From: JAVBMV01 sp031552145
Lineage (GTDB): Bacteria; Myxococcota; Myxococcia; Myxococcales; UBA5297
Direction of reading: 5' to 3'
Assembly (NCBI GenBank): GCA_031552145.1
Contig: JAVBMV010000003.1
Span: 310,001-374,000 of the forward strand
Length of the DNA: 64,000 bases
Part shown: positions 33,734 to 42,405 of the stretch, piece after piece
Position numbering within the stretch: the stretch's first letter is position 1
Layout of the letters: every line of letters starts with the position of its first letter
Position numbers and translations under genes: made by a program
Notes under the pieces: generated by a model
What the model was told of the DNA's origin: nothing
What the model saw: the letters and a program-made list of their open reading frames with translations, nothing else
Database searches by the model: none

Positions 33734-35920
33734 TCAAGGGCGCCTCGCCAGCCGCGGCTGGCCAACCGCCAGTACAAAGGTGAGCAACGCGAAGAGCGCG
33801 CCGCCAAGGCCGCTCTGGGAGCCCGCGCTGCCACAGCCACCCGAGCCGCGCTCCTCGGTCGAGTCCTCGGCGTTCGGCGCCGCATCGAGCAGGACGCGCA
33901 AGTTACCTATCAGGGTCTCCCCGCCCTCGTTCAAGAAGAGCATGTGGACTTCGGTGGAGTCATCCGGGACCTGGTAGGTGTAGCCCCACTTGTCGAACGT
34001 GACGCGCTCGTCCCAGTTACCGACGACCACCCCATTCTTCCCCGTCGAGAGATAGATCGGGTTCTGCCCCGCCTTGAAGGCGACGGTCACATCCTCCTTG
34101 GCACTCTCGGAGGCAACCGAGGTCACCAACAGGAGTTTCTCCCCGCCCTTCAGCCCACGCACCCTGAACTGCACGTAGCCCGGCATCGGCTTCACTCCGT
34201 AGTCGGAGCTGAAGAGATACTGGAGCGCCACCGTCGCGTTCGGCTCGGTCAGATCGATGACGCGGTCGGCGCAGCCTGGGAGCCCGTGCTCCGCGAAGAT
34301 CTCCTCCGCCTGGGCGCGCGCTTCGGCTCCCATGAGGCGCTCCACCTCTGCCAAGGTCGCGCTGGTGCCGACTTCGTAGGTGACCATGGCAAATGAACCC
34401 CTCGGGAGACCGATCATGGCATTGAAGACAGCCTGATCGAAGGCAGCTCCCAGCCGCTCACGCACATGCCAGAGCGCGCTCGACCAGATGGGCGAGTCCG
34501 CGTGCGACTCGCCTACGATCCCATCCGGGCAACGGGCGCGCTTGCTCAGATCGCGCGCACGGTTGCCCAGGGACCAGGCCCCCACGACGGGATCTCCGCG
34601 CATGGCTGCCGAAAAATAGTCGGCATAGGCCTCGTTCATCGAGCCAGGATCGCCAAGCATGGCATTGTCGCCTCGGAAGAGCATGCCGAGCTGCGAGGTG
34701 GCGCCGACCACGGCGTGCGTGAACTCGTGGTAGATGACGTCGCCGTCGTAGGCATAGTCGACCCTGTTGCTCTGGCCGAAGGCGAGCACATCCGTCTGGA
34801 AGGGAGAGGTGGGGTCCTTCACCTTGCTGCCCGCGTAATACATGGCGTTGTCGTAGGAGCGGAGCGCGCTCTTCTCATCCCTAGCCACGCGGAAGTTGAC
34901 GACGATGGGCATCGGCTGGGTGTTGGTCAGCGTCATGCCCTCTGCCCCCAGCGCCGCGAAGAAGGCTCGCGCCAAGCTCGCGTGGTAGTAGGCGGAGACC
35001 TCCGAGAAGAGATCCCTCTTCGCCTCGTCGCTCGTCTGATCCATCACGGGCTCGTGGAGGAAATTGCCGTCGCGATCGGCGCTGGCCACATGGCGCGGGA
35101 CGCACGATCTCCCCCCCTCGAAGCGCAGCGGAGAGGCAGCCTCGTCGACGCAATTCATCGCCTCGATCCACTCGCCCACCAGGTGCTGCTCGCCCCCCGG
35201 CGCCCCCGGCAGAATCTCGGGTAGTTCCACCTCCTGCGTCTCGCCGTCCGCCGGGTTGAGCGGGAAGACCCGAGCCCGGGCGTTGCGAATGCGCTCGGCT
35301 CTGCCGAGGAGCGCACCGCTCTCGGCATCGAGCCAGAGCGTTGGCGCCTCCATCTTGGCGAGATCGAGCGGCAGCTCGACGCGCCACGCGAGCAGCAGCG
35401 CCTCTCCCACGGGCAAATAGACGAGCTCGGGAAAGAGTCGCTCCGGAGCAACGCTCGATGAGGCGTAGGTGAGCGCGAGCTGGGCTGCCTCCTCGCGAGC
35501 GAGCACCGGCTCGGCCGCCCAGGCGCTCTCAACCCGCCCCGCAAATCCCAGGCTCCAGCCGAGCGTGCCGGCGCGGTCCGTGCGGATGGAGAGCGCGCCA
35601 CCCTCGACCGGGATGGCGCCGAGCTGCTGCGCATAAGTGCGGAGCATGCCCCCATCCCTCAGGCGATACTCGCGCGTGGGCACAAACTGCGCGCTCGCCG
35701 CGCCGCCCAGGTCGTCGGGGCGCACCAGGCCGAGGCGCAAAAACTCATCGAGGGGGGGCGCGCCCGCGACGAAGCGCGCGTCGGGGCGCAGCACCTCGAT
35801 GGGAAGCAGTGCGGAGAGCGCCGCGCGCCCGGAGGATGAGCGCTCCTCGCCGCGAGCCGTGGCGGGGGGACCCGCCAGGGAGATCAGCAGCGCCATCGCG
35901 CCAAAGAGATGCGTCTTCAT
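33734..35920 (-). CDS. Secreted M4/M36-like zinc metallopeptidase with MYXO-CTERM-like tail (copy 2)
   Basis: 728 aa, same architecture as the neighbour: signal peptide, propeptide, catalytic domain with H-E-F-T-H at 398-402 and E430 in G-S-M-N-E-A-Y-A-D-Y-F, C-terminal strands, and a tail of G-S-G-G-C-G, hydrophobic helix and Arg cluster. Long shared stretches such as V-D-Y-A-Y-D-G-D-V, G-N-R-A-R-D-L and S-A-L-W show that the two arose by tandem duplication, but they now differ at about half of positions (by eye). The gene is 112 bases upstream of copy 1 on the same strand. Both copies keep all visible active-site residues, so both should be active. Confidence 0.88.
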   Translation of the reverse strand: MKTHLFGAMALLISLAGPPATARGEERSSSGRAALSALLPIEVLRPDARFVAGAPPLDEFLRLGLVRPDDLGGAASAQFVPTREYRLRDGGMLRTYAQQLGAIPVEGGALSIRTDRAGTLGWSLGFAGRVESAWAAEPVLAREEAAQLALTYASSSVAPERLFPELVYLPVGEALLLAWRVELPLDLAKMEAPTLWLDAESGALLGRAERIRNARARVFPLNPADGETQEVELPEILPGAPGGEQHLVGEWIEAMNCVDEAASPLRFEGGRSCVPRHVASADRDGNFLHEPVMDQTSDEAKRDLFSEVSAYYHASLARAFFAALGAEGMTLTNTQPMPIVVNFRVARDEKSALRSYDNAMYYAGSKVKDPTSPFQTDVLAFGQSNRVDYAYDGDVIYHEFTHAVVGATSQLGMLFRGDNAMLGDPGSMNEAYADYFSAAMRGDPVVGAWSLGNRARDLSKRARCPDGIVGESHADSPIWSSALWHVRERLGAAFDQAVFNAMIGLPRGSFAMVTYEVGTSATLAEVERLMGAEARAQAEEIFAEHGLPGCADRVIDLTEPNATVALQYLFSSDYGVKPMPGYVQFRVRGLKGGEKLLLVTSVASESAKEDVTVAFKAGQNPIYLSTGKNGVVVGNWDERVTFDKWGYTYQVPDDSTEVHMLFLNEGGETLIGNLRVLLDAAPNAEDSTEERGSGGCGSAGSQSGLGGALFALLTFVLAVGQPRLARRP

Positions 35921-36017
35921 TCGCTGCTCCCGTCCGTTCCGAAGAGGAGTAGCTTACACCAATCGCGCGCCCGGCAAAGTCCGCTCCGCGCCCCACACCC
36001 TTGTCCGAGAGGCGACC

Positions 36018-36386
36018 ATGGCTTTTCGTTTCGCGCACAACAACCTCAACGTCTTCGACCTAGCGAAGAGCGTCGCTTTCTATCGCGAGGCGCTCGGCCT
36101 CACGGAGGTGAGACGGATCGACGCGCCCGATGGCAGTTTCCAGATCCTTTTCCTGGGCGACGGCCACTCGACCCACCGGCTGGAGCTCACCTGGATGCGC
36201 GACCGCACCGAGCCCTACAATTTGGGCGACAATGAGATCCACCTGGCCTTCACCGCCGAGAACTTCGACGAGGCGCGACAGCTCCACGCCCGCATGGGGT
36301 GTATCTGCTACGAAAACCCTACGATGGGGATCTACTTCATCAATGATCCCGACGGGTATTGGCTGGAGATCTTGCCAAAGCGCTGA
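36018..36386 (+). CDS. gloA: Glyoxalase I-like (VOC superfamily) enzyme
   Basis: 122 aa, the usual length. Four metal-ligand positions are visible: H8 in H-N-N-L-N-V, a Glu in R-L-E-L-T-W, a His in E-I-H-L-A-F, and a Glu in Y-W-L-E-I-L near the end. Together with F-Y-R-E-A-L-G and N-D-P-D-G-Y this fits lactoylglutathione lyase, which turns the hemithioacetal of methylglyoxal and glutathione to lactoylglutathione. Other VOC activities remain possible. GAGG lies six bases before the ATG. It overlaps the convergent patatin gene by 55 bases. Confidence 0.82.
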   Translation: MAFRFAHNNLNVFDLAKSVAFYREALGLTEVRRIDAPDGSFQILFLGDGHSTHRLELTWMRDRTEPYNLGDNEIHLAFTAENFDEARQLHARMGCICYENPTMGIYFINDPDGYWLEILPKR

Positions 36387-38002
36387 GCGTTCCCGCCCAG
36401 TTCGAAGCGCCCGCTGGGAAAGAAGTCGCCTAGCGCCAGCGCCTTCGCCCGAGTGAGGCGCCGCGCCACCTCGCGCACGGCGTCGAGCGACAGTCGCAGC
36501 CCGTGACGCGACAGGTCCTCGCGCAGCCGACCCTCGAGCCGCTCCAACCTGCGCAGCGTGGAGAGCCAGGCGCCGCGCCAGATCTCTAAAAAACCGCGGT
36601 GCTCCATCGGATTGACCGCCAGCGCTCGCCGATAGGAGTTGGCGGGGTGGAAGAGATAGACCGACGCGCCGGGAGAGCAGCGCATCGCCTCCGCGACGTC
36701 CTGAAGGGCGCGTCCACAGGAGAGCGTGCGGACATCCTGATCGATGTTGTAGAGCATCCCGCGCTGGCGCGCGCCGCCCGCCTCCGCCGAGACGTGGGGG
36801 ACGAAGGGATCGAAGGCGAAGACGAGATCGGCGCCCATGGCGAGCGCCTCGGCCACATGAAGTGAGCGCGAGACGGCGCCATCCATGTAGAAGCGTCCCT
36901 CTATCTCCACCGATGAGAAGGCGGGGTTGAGCGCCATCGAGGCGCGGATGGCGCGGCTGACGCGAACCTTGTCGTCGCCGGGCATGCCGAAGAGGCGCGC
37001 CTTCCGCGAATCTTGATCGGTCGCGCCGATGAAGAGCGCTCTGGGCAGCGCGCGAAAGTCGTCTCCGCTCCCCTCCTGCTCGAAGAGCGCGTGGAGCGAT
37101 CGCTCGAAGGCGGCGCCCGAGAGTGGGGGTCCCAGCGCGCTCATGGCGTCGTGCAAGAGCGCCTCGAGCGTGAGCGTCATCCTGCCACGGGCACCTCGCC
37201 AGAGCCCCACCGCCGCGGCGCTGACGGCCCTGCCGAGCCGCGCCGGAAGATCGGCGCGATCGACATGTGCCAGTCGAAAGATATCGAGCGAGATGGGGAG
37301 GATTCGCCCCCCCTCCTCCCGCGCCAGCGCTCCCATCACCTCTTCGATGCCAAAGCCGTTCGCGATGAGCCCCATGGTGACAGCCCCCGCGCTGATGCCG
37401 AAGTAGAGATCGAAGTCGAAGAGCGCACCGCGCGGCTCGATGGCGTCGGCAAGGCACTTGATCGCGCCCAGCTCGAAATAGATCCCCGTCACGCCACCTC
37501 CAGAGCAGCAGAGCGCGCGCTTTCCGGGCGGCCGCGTGGCGAGCGCGTCCGATACCTCGCGCAGCAGCGGACTGAGCGCACCCAAGCCCATGGCGACTCG
37601 CTCGACGCGGTAGCGCCCCAGCAACAAGAGCGTCCGCTCCAGCGCCACCGCGCCGAGCCCATCGGGCAAGAGCGCAACGATTCGGCATGGGTCGAGCCTG
37701 CGCTCGGGGAGCAGCTCTCGTTCGAGCAGCTCGAGCAGCCGCCAACCCCAGCTCACCTCCTCTTCCTCTTCGTGCGCGGGCAGCATCAGTGCTGCTCCCG
37801 ATATCGCCGGGAGAACGCCCCCCAGGTCGAGGAGCAGGAGATCGACGCTTCCCTCCCGCAGCGCGGCGAGCGCGCTCATGGCGTCGTGCGCGGCCCGCAC
37901 CTCGAAGCCGAGCAGCGAGGGGCCGATGCTCTCGAGCCCACGCCTCGCGCGCGCGCAGCAGAGCACGCGCGCCCCCCTCTGCACCTCTCCTCGGACCGCC
38001 AT
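36332..38002 (-). CDS. Patatin-like phospholipase with a degenerate receiver-like N-terminus
   Basis: 556 aa from the ATG at 38002; a TTG at 38053 and a GTG at 37966 with AGGGGGG upstream are alternatives. The patatin domain (about 160-400) has the oxyanion loop S-G-G-G-V-T-G, the nucleophile S204 in G-I-S-A-G, and the catalytic Asp 374 in D-G-A. It should hydrolyse lipid acyl chains. The first 100 residues follow a response-regulator receiver pattern (hydrophobic strand, G-F-E-V-R-A-A-H-D helix start, D-L-L-L-L-D-L-G-G), but lack the acidic pair at the first strand, so phosphorylation is doubtful. No signal peptide. Convergent with the glyoxalase gene. Confidence 0.83.
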   Translation of the reverse strand: MAVRGEVQRGARVLCCARARRGLESIGPSLLGFEVRAAHDAMSALAALREGSVDLLLLDLGGVLPAISGAALMLPAHEEEEEVSWGWRLLELLERELLPERRLDPCRIVALLPDGLGAVALERTLLLLGRYRVERVAMGLGALSPLLREVSDALATRPPGKRALCCSGGGVTGIYFELGAIKCLADAIEPRGALFDFDLYFGISAGAVTMGLIANGFGIEEVMGALAREEGGRILPISLDIFRLAHVDRADLPARLGRAVSAAAVGLWRGARGRMTLTLEALLHDAMSALGPPLSGAAFERSLHALFEQEGSGDDFRALPRALFIGATDQDSRKARLFGMPGDDKVRVSRAIRASMALNPAFSSVEIEGRFYMDGAVSRSLHVAEALAMGADLVFAFDPFVPHVSAEAGGARQRGMLYNIDQDVRTLSCGRALQDVAEAMRCSPGASVYLFHPANSYRRALAVNPMEHRGFLEIWRGAWLSTLRRLERLEGRLREDLSRHGLRLSLDAVREVARRLTRAKALALGDFFPSGRFELGGNAQRFGKISSQYPSGSLMK

Positions 38003-38110
38003 GCCTTCGCCAGCGGCGCGCGCCGCGAGCCTCCCCTCCAAAGCTGTGCGCAAAGGCGGCGATGCGCCACCCCTTCGCGCGCACGGCCTCTACCCGCTAG
38101 AGTGGGGTTC

Positions 38111-38449
38111 ATGTTCGTCGTCGAGGTGAGCGAGGAGGAGGTGCGGCGCGAGCGCGAGAAGGCGCGAGCGCTGCGCGCGAGCCGTTGGTGGTCCAACCGC
38201 ATCGCCAAGGGCGATTGCCACTACTGCGGCGGCCGCTTTCCCCCGGCGCAGCTCACGATGGATCATCTGCTGCCCATCATCCGCGGCGGCAGGAGTACGC
38301 GCGGAAATCTCGTCCCCGCCTGCAAGGAGTGCAACTCGAAGAAGCGCTACCTGCTGCCCATCGAGTGGACCGAATACCTCACCCGTCTCGGACGCCCCGA
38401 GCGCGCCAGCGCGGAGCCAGAGCCGGAGTCGGAAGAGGGGCTGAGCTAG
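38111..38449 (+). CDS. HNH endonuclease family protein
   Basis: 112 aa. A small HNH/zinc-ribbon nuclease: C36-x2-C39 and C71-x2-C74 hold a zinc, H52 (in M-D-H-L-L-P), N66 (in R-G-N-L-V-P) and the K-K-R end form the metal finger. Such small free-standing proteins occur in many bacteria, often with no known target. The first 25 residues form a charged helix. It is four bases upstream of the YigZ-like gene, so they are probably co-transcribed. No restriction methylase or phage gene is near, so a role in defence is not supported. Confidence 0.83.
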   Translation: MFVVEVSEEEVRREREKARALRASRWWSNRIAKGDCHYCGGRFPPAQLTMDHLLPIIRGGRSTRGNLVPACKECNSKKRYLLPIEWTEYLTRLGRPERASAEPEPESEEGLS

Positions 38450-38453
38450 CGCC

Positions 38454-39056
38454 ATGCTGACGCTCTCCGCCCCCTTCGAGCACGAGGTGGTCCTCCAAAA
38501 GAGCCGCTTCCTCGCGCGCGCGCGCCCCGCCGCCGATCGCGAGGAAGCGCTCGCGCTCATCGCCAGCCTGCGCGACGAGAGCGCCACCCACAACTGCTAC
38601 GCTTGGAGGCTGGGCGCCGACTACCGCTTCAACGACGACGGCGAGCCGGGCGGTACCGCAGGGCAGCCCATCCTGCGCGCCATCGACTCGCAGGGACTGG
38701 ATCAGGTGCTGGTGCTGGTGACGCGCTGGTTCGGCGGGATCAAGCTGGGCGCGGGCGGCCTGGCCCGCGCCTATGGAAACACCGCCGCCGAGTGCCTGCG
38801 CCTGGCGCCGCGCGTGGAGGTGCTGCCGCTCCTCTCACTTGTCCTTCGGGCCCCCTTCGACTGCCTAGGCGCGGTCTATCATCTGATGGAGAGCTTCGGC
38901 GCGGGCAAGCCGCGCGAGGGCGGCGGCGAGCGGTTCGACGCCGAGGGCCTCACCGTCACCCTCACCCTCACCGCCGAGAAGCGCCCCGCCTTCGAGGCGG
39001 CGCTGCGCGATGCAACGAGAGGGCGCGCCAAGCTCGAAGAGCAAGGCGCGCCCTGA
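38454..39056 (+). CDS. yigZ: YigZ/IMPACT family protein
   Basis: 200 aa. The N-terminal UPF0029 domain has the family marks: K-S-R-F-L-A-R-A near residue 16, A-T-H-N-C-Y-A-W, the D-D-G-E-P-G-G-T-A-G-Q-P loop, and R-W-F-G-G-I-K-L-G-A-G-G-L-A-R-A-Y. The C-terminal half is a ferredoxin-like domain similar to a portion of EF-G domain IV. The eukaryotic IMPACT/YIH1 homologue regulates the GCN2 kinase through the RWD domain; the bacterial role is not settled. It starts four bases after the HNH gene stop. Confidence 0.9.
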   Translation: MLTLSAPFEHEVVLQKSRFLARARPAADREEALALIASLRDESATHNCYAWRLGADYRFNDDGEPGGTAGQPILRAIDSQGLDQVLVLVTRWFGGIKLGAGGLARAYGNTAAECLRLAPRVEVLPLLSLVLRAPFDCLGAVYHLMESFGAGKPREGGGERFDAEGLTVTLTLTAEKRPAFEAALRDATRGRAKLEEQGAP

Positions 39057-39080
39057 GATACAGCGAGCGTTGAGCCCGAC

Positions 39081-40334
39081 CTACTGGAGCAGCTTCGCGC
39101 TCGCCGTCAGACCGAACATATAGGCGGCGCTGCCCCCCGGGTGGCCACCGCTCCACGTCCCGGGCAGCTCGTTCGTATCGGTCTCCCGCTCGACGAAGAA
39201 GAGGTGCCCATAGTAGGCGTGCAGCGCCAGCATCTGGGTCAGCTCGTAGCTCGCGCCCACGGTGGCGATATGGCGCGCCGAGTCGGGGGGCGCGGGGTTC
39301 ACGAACGCGTCGGGGATGACGGCTTGATCGTAGATATAACCGGCGCGAACCGTCCACTTGGGGTTCAAACGATATTCGCCGCCCAGGTGCAGTACGAAAG
39401 CATCCTCGGCGTTCCTGGGGCTGGAGGAAAGGATGCCTCCGTCGGCCTCCCTGATCGTGAGCGCCTCATAGGCATTCCAGAGCTGGTACTCCAGGTCGGC
39501 GGCCACCAGCAGCTCCGGCGTCGCCTTCCATGCCGCGCCGAACCGGAAAGCTTGCGCCAGGGGCAGCTCTGTCGTCACAGCCCGGTCGACGGCCATGGTG
39601 TCGAAGGGCGCTGGGAAATCGAAGTCGGCGTCGCCCTCCATCTCGACCGTGCCTCCCTGCCTCCAGGAGATGGCCAGCGAGAGGCTCTCCATGGGGAAGA
39701 GCGAGAGCCCCGCCACGGCGCTGACCGCGGCGCCACTGCCGGCGAGGTCCACCGTTCCCTCGGCCGTGTCGCCAAAGCGCACGGCGCGCTTCATCTCGAC
39801 GGTCGCCGGCGAGTAGGCGAGGCCGACGCCCAGCGAGAAATACTTGCTGGGGCGCAGCGCCAGCACCGGGCTCAGCTCGTAGACGCGCAGATCGACGCTC
39901 TGCAGCCCCTCGCGCCCAGTCCAATCATCATCCCACGCGAAGGCCGAGCCATAGGGTGTCGAGAAACCGAGACCCACGGCCAGCGTGCCGATGCCGATCT
40001 CGCCGAAGGAGTAGGTGGCGGCGAGCTGCGGCGGCGTCACGAGCGAAAGTTGGGTCTTCTCGGCCTGGGCGCCTGGCGCCGTATAGGTCCAGCGCGGCAT
40101 CAGTCCCGAGAGTCCCGCCTGGAGCTGTAGCCCCGGCAGGAGCGCCACGTTGGCCGGGTTGATGAAGACGGCCGAGGTGTCGTCGGTGAGCGCCGCGCCG
40201 GCGGTGCCCATGCCCGAGGTACGGGCGCCAAACTCGGTCAGGGTGATGTTGGCGGCCATCGCGGCACCAGGCAGCAAGAGCGTCAGCGCGGCGAACGCGC
40301 CCAGAGCGTATCCCTTCATATTATTTGACCTCAT
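39081..40334 (-). CDS. FadL-family outer-membrane long-chain fatty acid transporter
   Basis: 417 aa. Of three in-frame ATGs, the one at 40334 has AAAGGA six bases upstream. A signal peptide ends at A-M-A about residue 27; the mature start A-N-I-T-L-T-E-F-G-A-R-T-S-G-M-G-T-A-G matches the FadL N-terminal hatch, and D-D-T-S-A-V-F-I-N-P-A-N is a second family mark. The remainder is alternating strand typical of a 14-strand barrel, and it ends with L-Q rather than the usual aromatic. It should carry fatty acids or other hydrophobic compounds across the outer membrane. It lies 46 bases downstream of a VolA/Pla-1-like lipase lipoprotein gene on the same strand. Confidence 0.88.
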   Translation of the reverse strand: MRSNNMKGYALGAFAALTLLLPGAAMAANITLTEFGARTSGMGTAGAALTDDTSAVFINPANVALLPGLQLQAGLSGLMPRWTYTAPGAQAEKTQLSLVTPPQLAATYSFGEIGIGTLAVGLGFSTPYGSAFAWDDDWTGREGLQSVDLRVYELSPVLALRPSKYFSLGVGLAYSPATVEMKRAVRFGDTAEGTVDLAGSGAAVSAVAGLSLFPMESLSLAISWRQGGTVEMEGDADFDFPAPFDTMAVDRAVTTELPLAQAFRFGAAWKATPELLVAADLEYQLWNAYEALTIREADGGILSSSPRNAEDAFVLHLGGEYRLNPKWTVRAGYIYDQAVIPDAFVNPAPPDSARHIATVGASYELTQMLALHAYYGHLFFVERETDTNELPGTWSGGHPGGSAAYMFGLTASAKLLQ

Positions 40335-40380
40335 ATCTATTCCTTTCATGTTCTTTTCGGGTTCGGCTGGACGCACCTGA

Positions 40381-42405
40381 CTAGTCGCAGCTCGCCGCCG
40401 CCTCCTCGCAGACCTTCGGGGAACCTTCGAGCGCCGTGCGCGCGAAGTGCGCTACCTGGCGCTGCATCGCCACGTACTTGGCCGCGGCGCCGGCGCCGCA
40501 GGGCCTCAGCAGCGTCCCCACGACAGCCAAGGGATCGGCGCAGAGCGGCGCGGCGCCCTCGACTTCGAACGAGAACTCCGCCGAGAAGACGGAGAGGCCG
40601 GCCTGACCCTTTAGAGCCTGCGCCAACGCGCGCTGGGTAGCGACTGCGTGGAAGGGCGCCTCCGGAGCGACCGGCGACACCACGACCTGCGCGAGCACTG
40701 GCACGCTCGGGGCCCAAGCGCGCGGCGCAAAGAGCGGATCGGCGGGCTCCAGCGCCCAGGCGAAGAGCGGCAGCATCTTCCCCACGGTCGCCTCGAGCAT
40801 CGCCTGCTGCGCCGCGCTCAAAGGCTCGGTGCTCCCTTGGCGCACCTGCTGCTCCACGAGACCCCTGAGCGTCGGCTCGAGCATCACCGCCATGCCACCG
40901 CTCGCGCTGTTGAGCACTACGCCGTCGAACTTCGCGAAGGGGGCGGCGAGCGCGCCAGCGACGCCGCCGAAGGAGTGACCGACGAGCACCACCGAGGCGG
41001 GAGCGCTCGAGGCGATCGACGGATCGAGCAGCGCCATGGGGTTCGTCTTGGCCAGCTCCGCCACCTGGGCGAGCTCCAGTGCCCACTCGCGCAAGTGGTC
41101 GCGCATGTAGAAAGGGTTGGGCGACTGGCCCGGCGCGGCGAGCAGCGCGGGGATGGCCGAGTCGTCGGGGCAGCCGTCGCCGTTGCCATCGGCGGGGGGA
41201 GGCGTCGCGAGGCGGCTCCCCGAGGAGGGTGCATCGAGGGCGAGGGTCGCGAAGCCCTCCTTGGCGAGCGCGCTGGCTACCGCGAGCGCATCGGCGGAAC
41301 AGCGCCCCAGGCCGTGCGCATAGAGGGCGAGCTTGGCACCATCCCATTCGCACTCGGCCGTCTCGGGCGTGATGAGCCGGTAGCCCACCTCGACCGGAGT
41401 GGGCGTTCCCGTCGGCGAAAAAGTGCCGGTCGCCTCGTCGAGCAACGACTTGAGCGTCAGCGTGCCGCTGTAGACATTGCAGAGCGCATCCTTCGGAATC
41501 TGGGGCACGGCCGAGGCGGGGATCTGGGTCACCGTGCCGCCGCTCTTGGGAAGCGCGCCCCCCAACAGCCCCGCCACTTGGGTGAGCGGCTTCCCGACGC
41601 TCTGCGTCGTGAAGCTCCATGCTACCGCGACGCGCTCCCTGGGGAGCTGCATCAGCTGTTCCAGCGCCGCGAAGAGCGGCTGATAGGCGGCGCGCATCGG
41701 CTCGAGCGCCGCGGCCTTGGCGTTGTCGAGCGCGGCGGCGAAATTGCTGTGGCCATGCTCATTCACGAGCGCCGTGCGGCTCTTGAGCAGCGTGAAGACC
41801 TGGTCGCTGCCCACGGGTCGGCCCGAGGCGTCCTTCAGAGCGGTAGTGACCACGGCGAAGTAGGTGGTCCCCTCCTTGAGCCGCTCGGCGGGGGTGATGG
41901 TGAGCTTGAACCACTCGGAGCGCTTGGCGTTGGTAGCATCCTCCGCGAAGGTAGCGGCGATTGGGACGAGCGCCTGGGCCGTGGGATCAATCAGAAGGAG
42001 ACTGCCACTGCCGTCATTGGGATTGAAAGCGCGCGCGCTCTCGACATCGAGTGCCCTGGAAAAGCTGGCGGTCAAGAGCGTGCCCGCGGCGAAACCATCG
42101 AGCGTCATCAGCCCCTCGCGCAGCGCTCGCTCTTGGGCGCTCTCCTCGGCGCTGCACTTCGGGATGTCGAGGCGATAGCGGTCGCTGCCCTCCACCTTGA
42201 CGCGGGCCGTGTCGATGGGCGAGGGCAGCGCGCTCTGACAGCGTTCGTCGAGCTCCGCCGTCCCAGGATCGTCTGGCTGGGGAGCAAAGAGCGCCAGGGT
42301 GTTCTCGCTCTCGGTGAGGGTGGGATCCTTGTCGACCTTCGGCGCGCAGGCGGCGACGGCCATCATTGCCAGAAACAATCCGCTCTCGCGGAACCTCATC
42401 GTCAT
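40381..42405 (-). CDS. Surface lipase lipoprotein, VolA/Pla-1-like
   Basis: 674 aa. The ATG at 42405 has AAGGAG six bases upstream; the longer frame is spurious. A lipobox ends in V-A-A-C (Cys 20). The N-terminal region has the layout of the virulence-factor lipase family: L-P-S-P-I-D, then T-L-D-G-F-A-A-G, then E-G-T-T-Y-F-A-V-V-T-T-A-L-K-D and W-S-F-T-T-Q-S-V-G. The C-terminal alpha/beta-hydrolase has Y-A-H-G-L-G and the nucleophile Ser in V-G-H-S-F-G-G. In Vibrio, VolA is a surface lysophospholipase made with FadL that frees fatty acids from host lipids; the same gene pair here suggests the same job. That parallel is inference. Confidence 0.75.
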   Translation of the reverse strand: MTMRFRESGLFLAMMAVAACAPKVDKDPTLTESENTLALFAPQPDDPGTAELDERCQSALPSPIDTARVKVEGSDRYRLDIPKCSAEESAQERALREGLMTLDGFAAGTLLTASFSRALDVESARAFNPNDGSGSLLLIDPTAQALVPIAATFAEDATNAKRSEWFKLTITPAERLKEGTTYFAVVTTALKDASGRPVGSDQVFTLLKSRTALVNEHGHSNFAAALDNAKAAALEPMRAAYQPLFAALEQLMQLPRERVAVAWSFTTQSVGKPLTQVAGLLGGALPKSGGTVTQIPASAVPQIPKDALCNVYSGTLTLKSLLDEATGTFSPTGTPTPVEVGYRLITPETAECEWDGAKLALYAHGLGRCSADALAVASALAKEGFATLALDAPSSGSRLATPPPADGNGDGCPDDSAIPALLAAPGQSPNPFYMRDHLREWALELAQVAELAKTNPMALLDPSIASSAPASVVLVGHSFGGVAGALAAPFAKFDGVVLNSASGGMAVMLEPTLRGLVEQQVRQGSTEPLSAAQQAMLEATVGKMLPLFAWALEPADPLFAPRAWAPSVPVLAQVVVSPVAPEAPFHAVATQRALAQALKGQAGLSVFSAEFSFEVEGAAPLCADPLAVVGTLLRPCGAGAAAKYVAMQRQVAHFARTALEGSPKVCEEAAASCD

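Noticed and set aside
36060..38084. Minus-strand frame of 674 codons overlapping the patatin gene in another frame
   Set aside because: The patatin frame has all catalytic motifs; this one is Arg/Ala-rich shadow.
38111..38449. HNH protein as part of a defence island or restriction system
   Set aside because: No methylase, helicase, toxin or phage gene nearby; the neighbour is YigZ. A lone HNH gene does not support a defence call.
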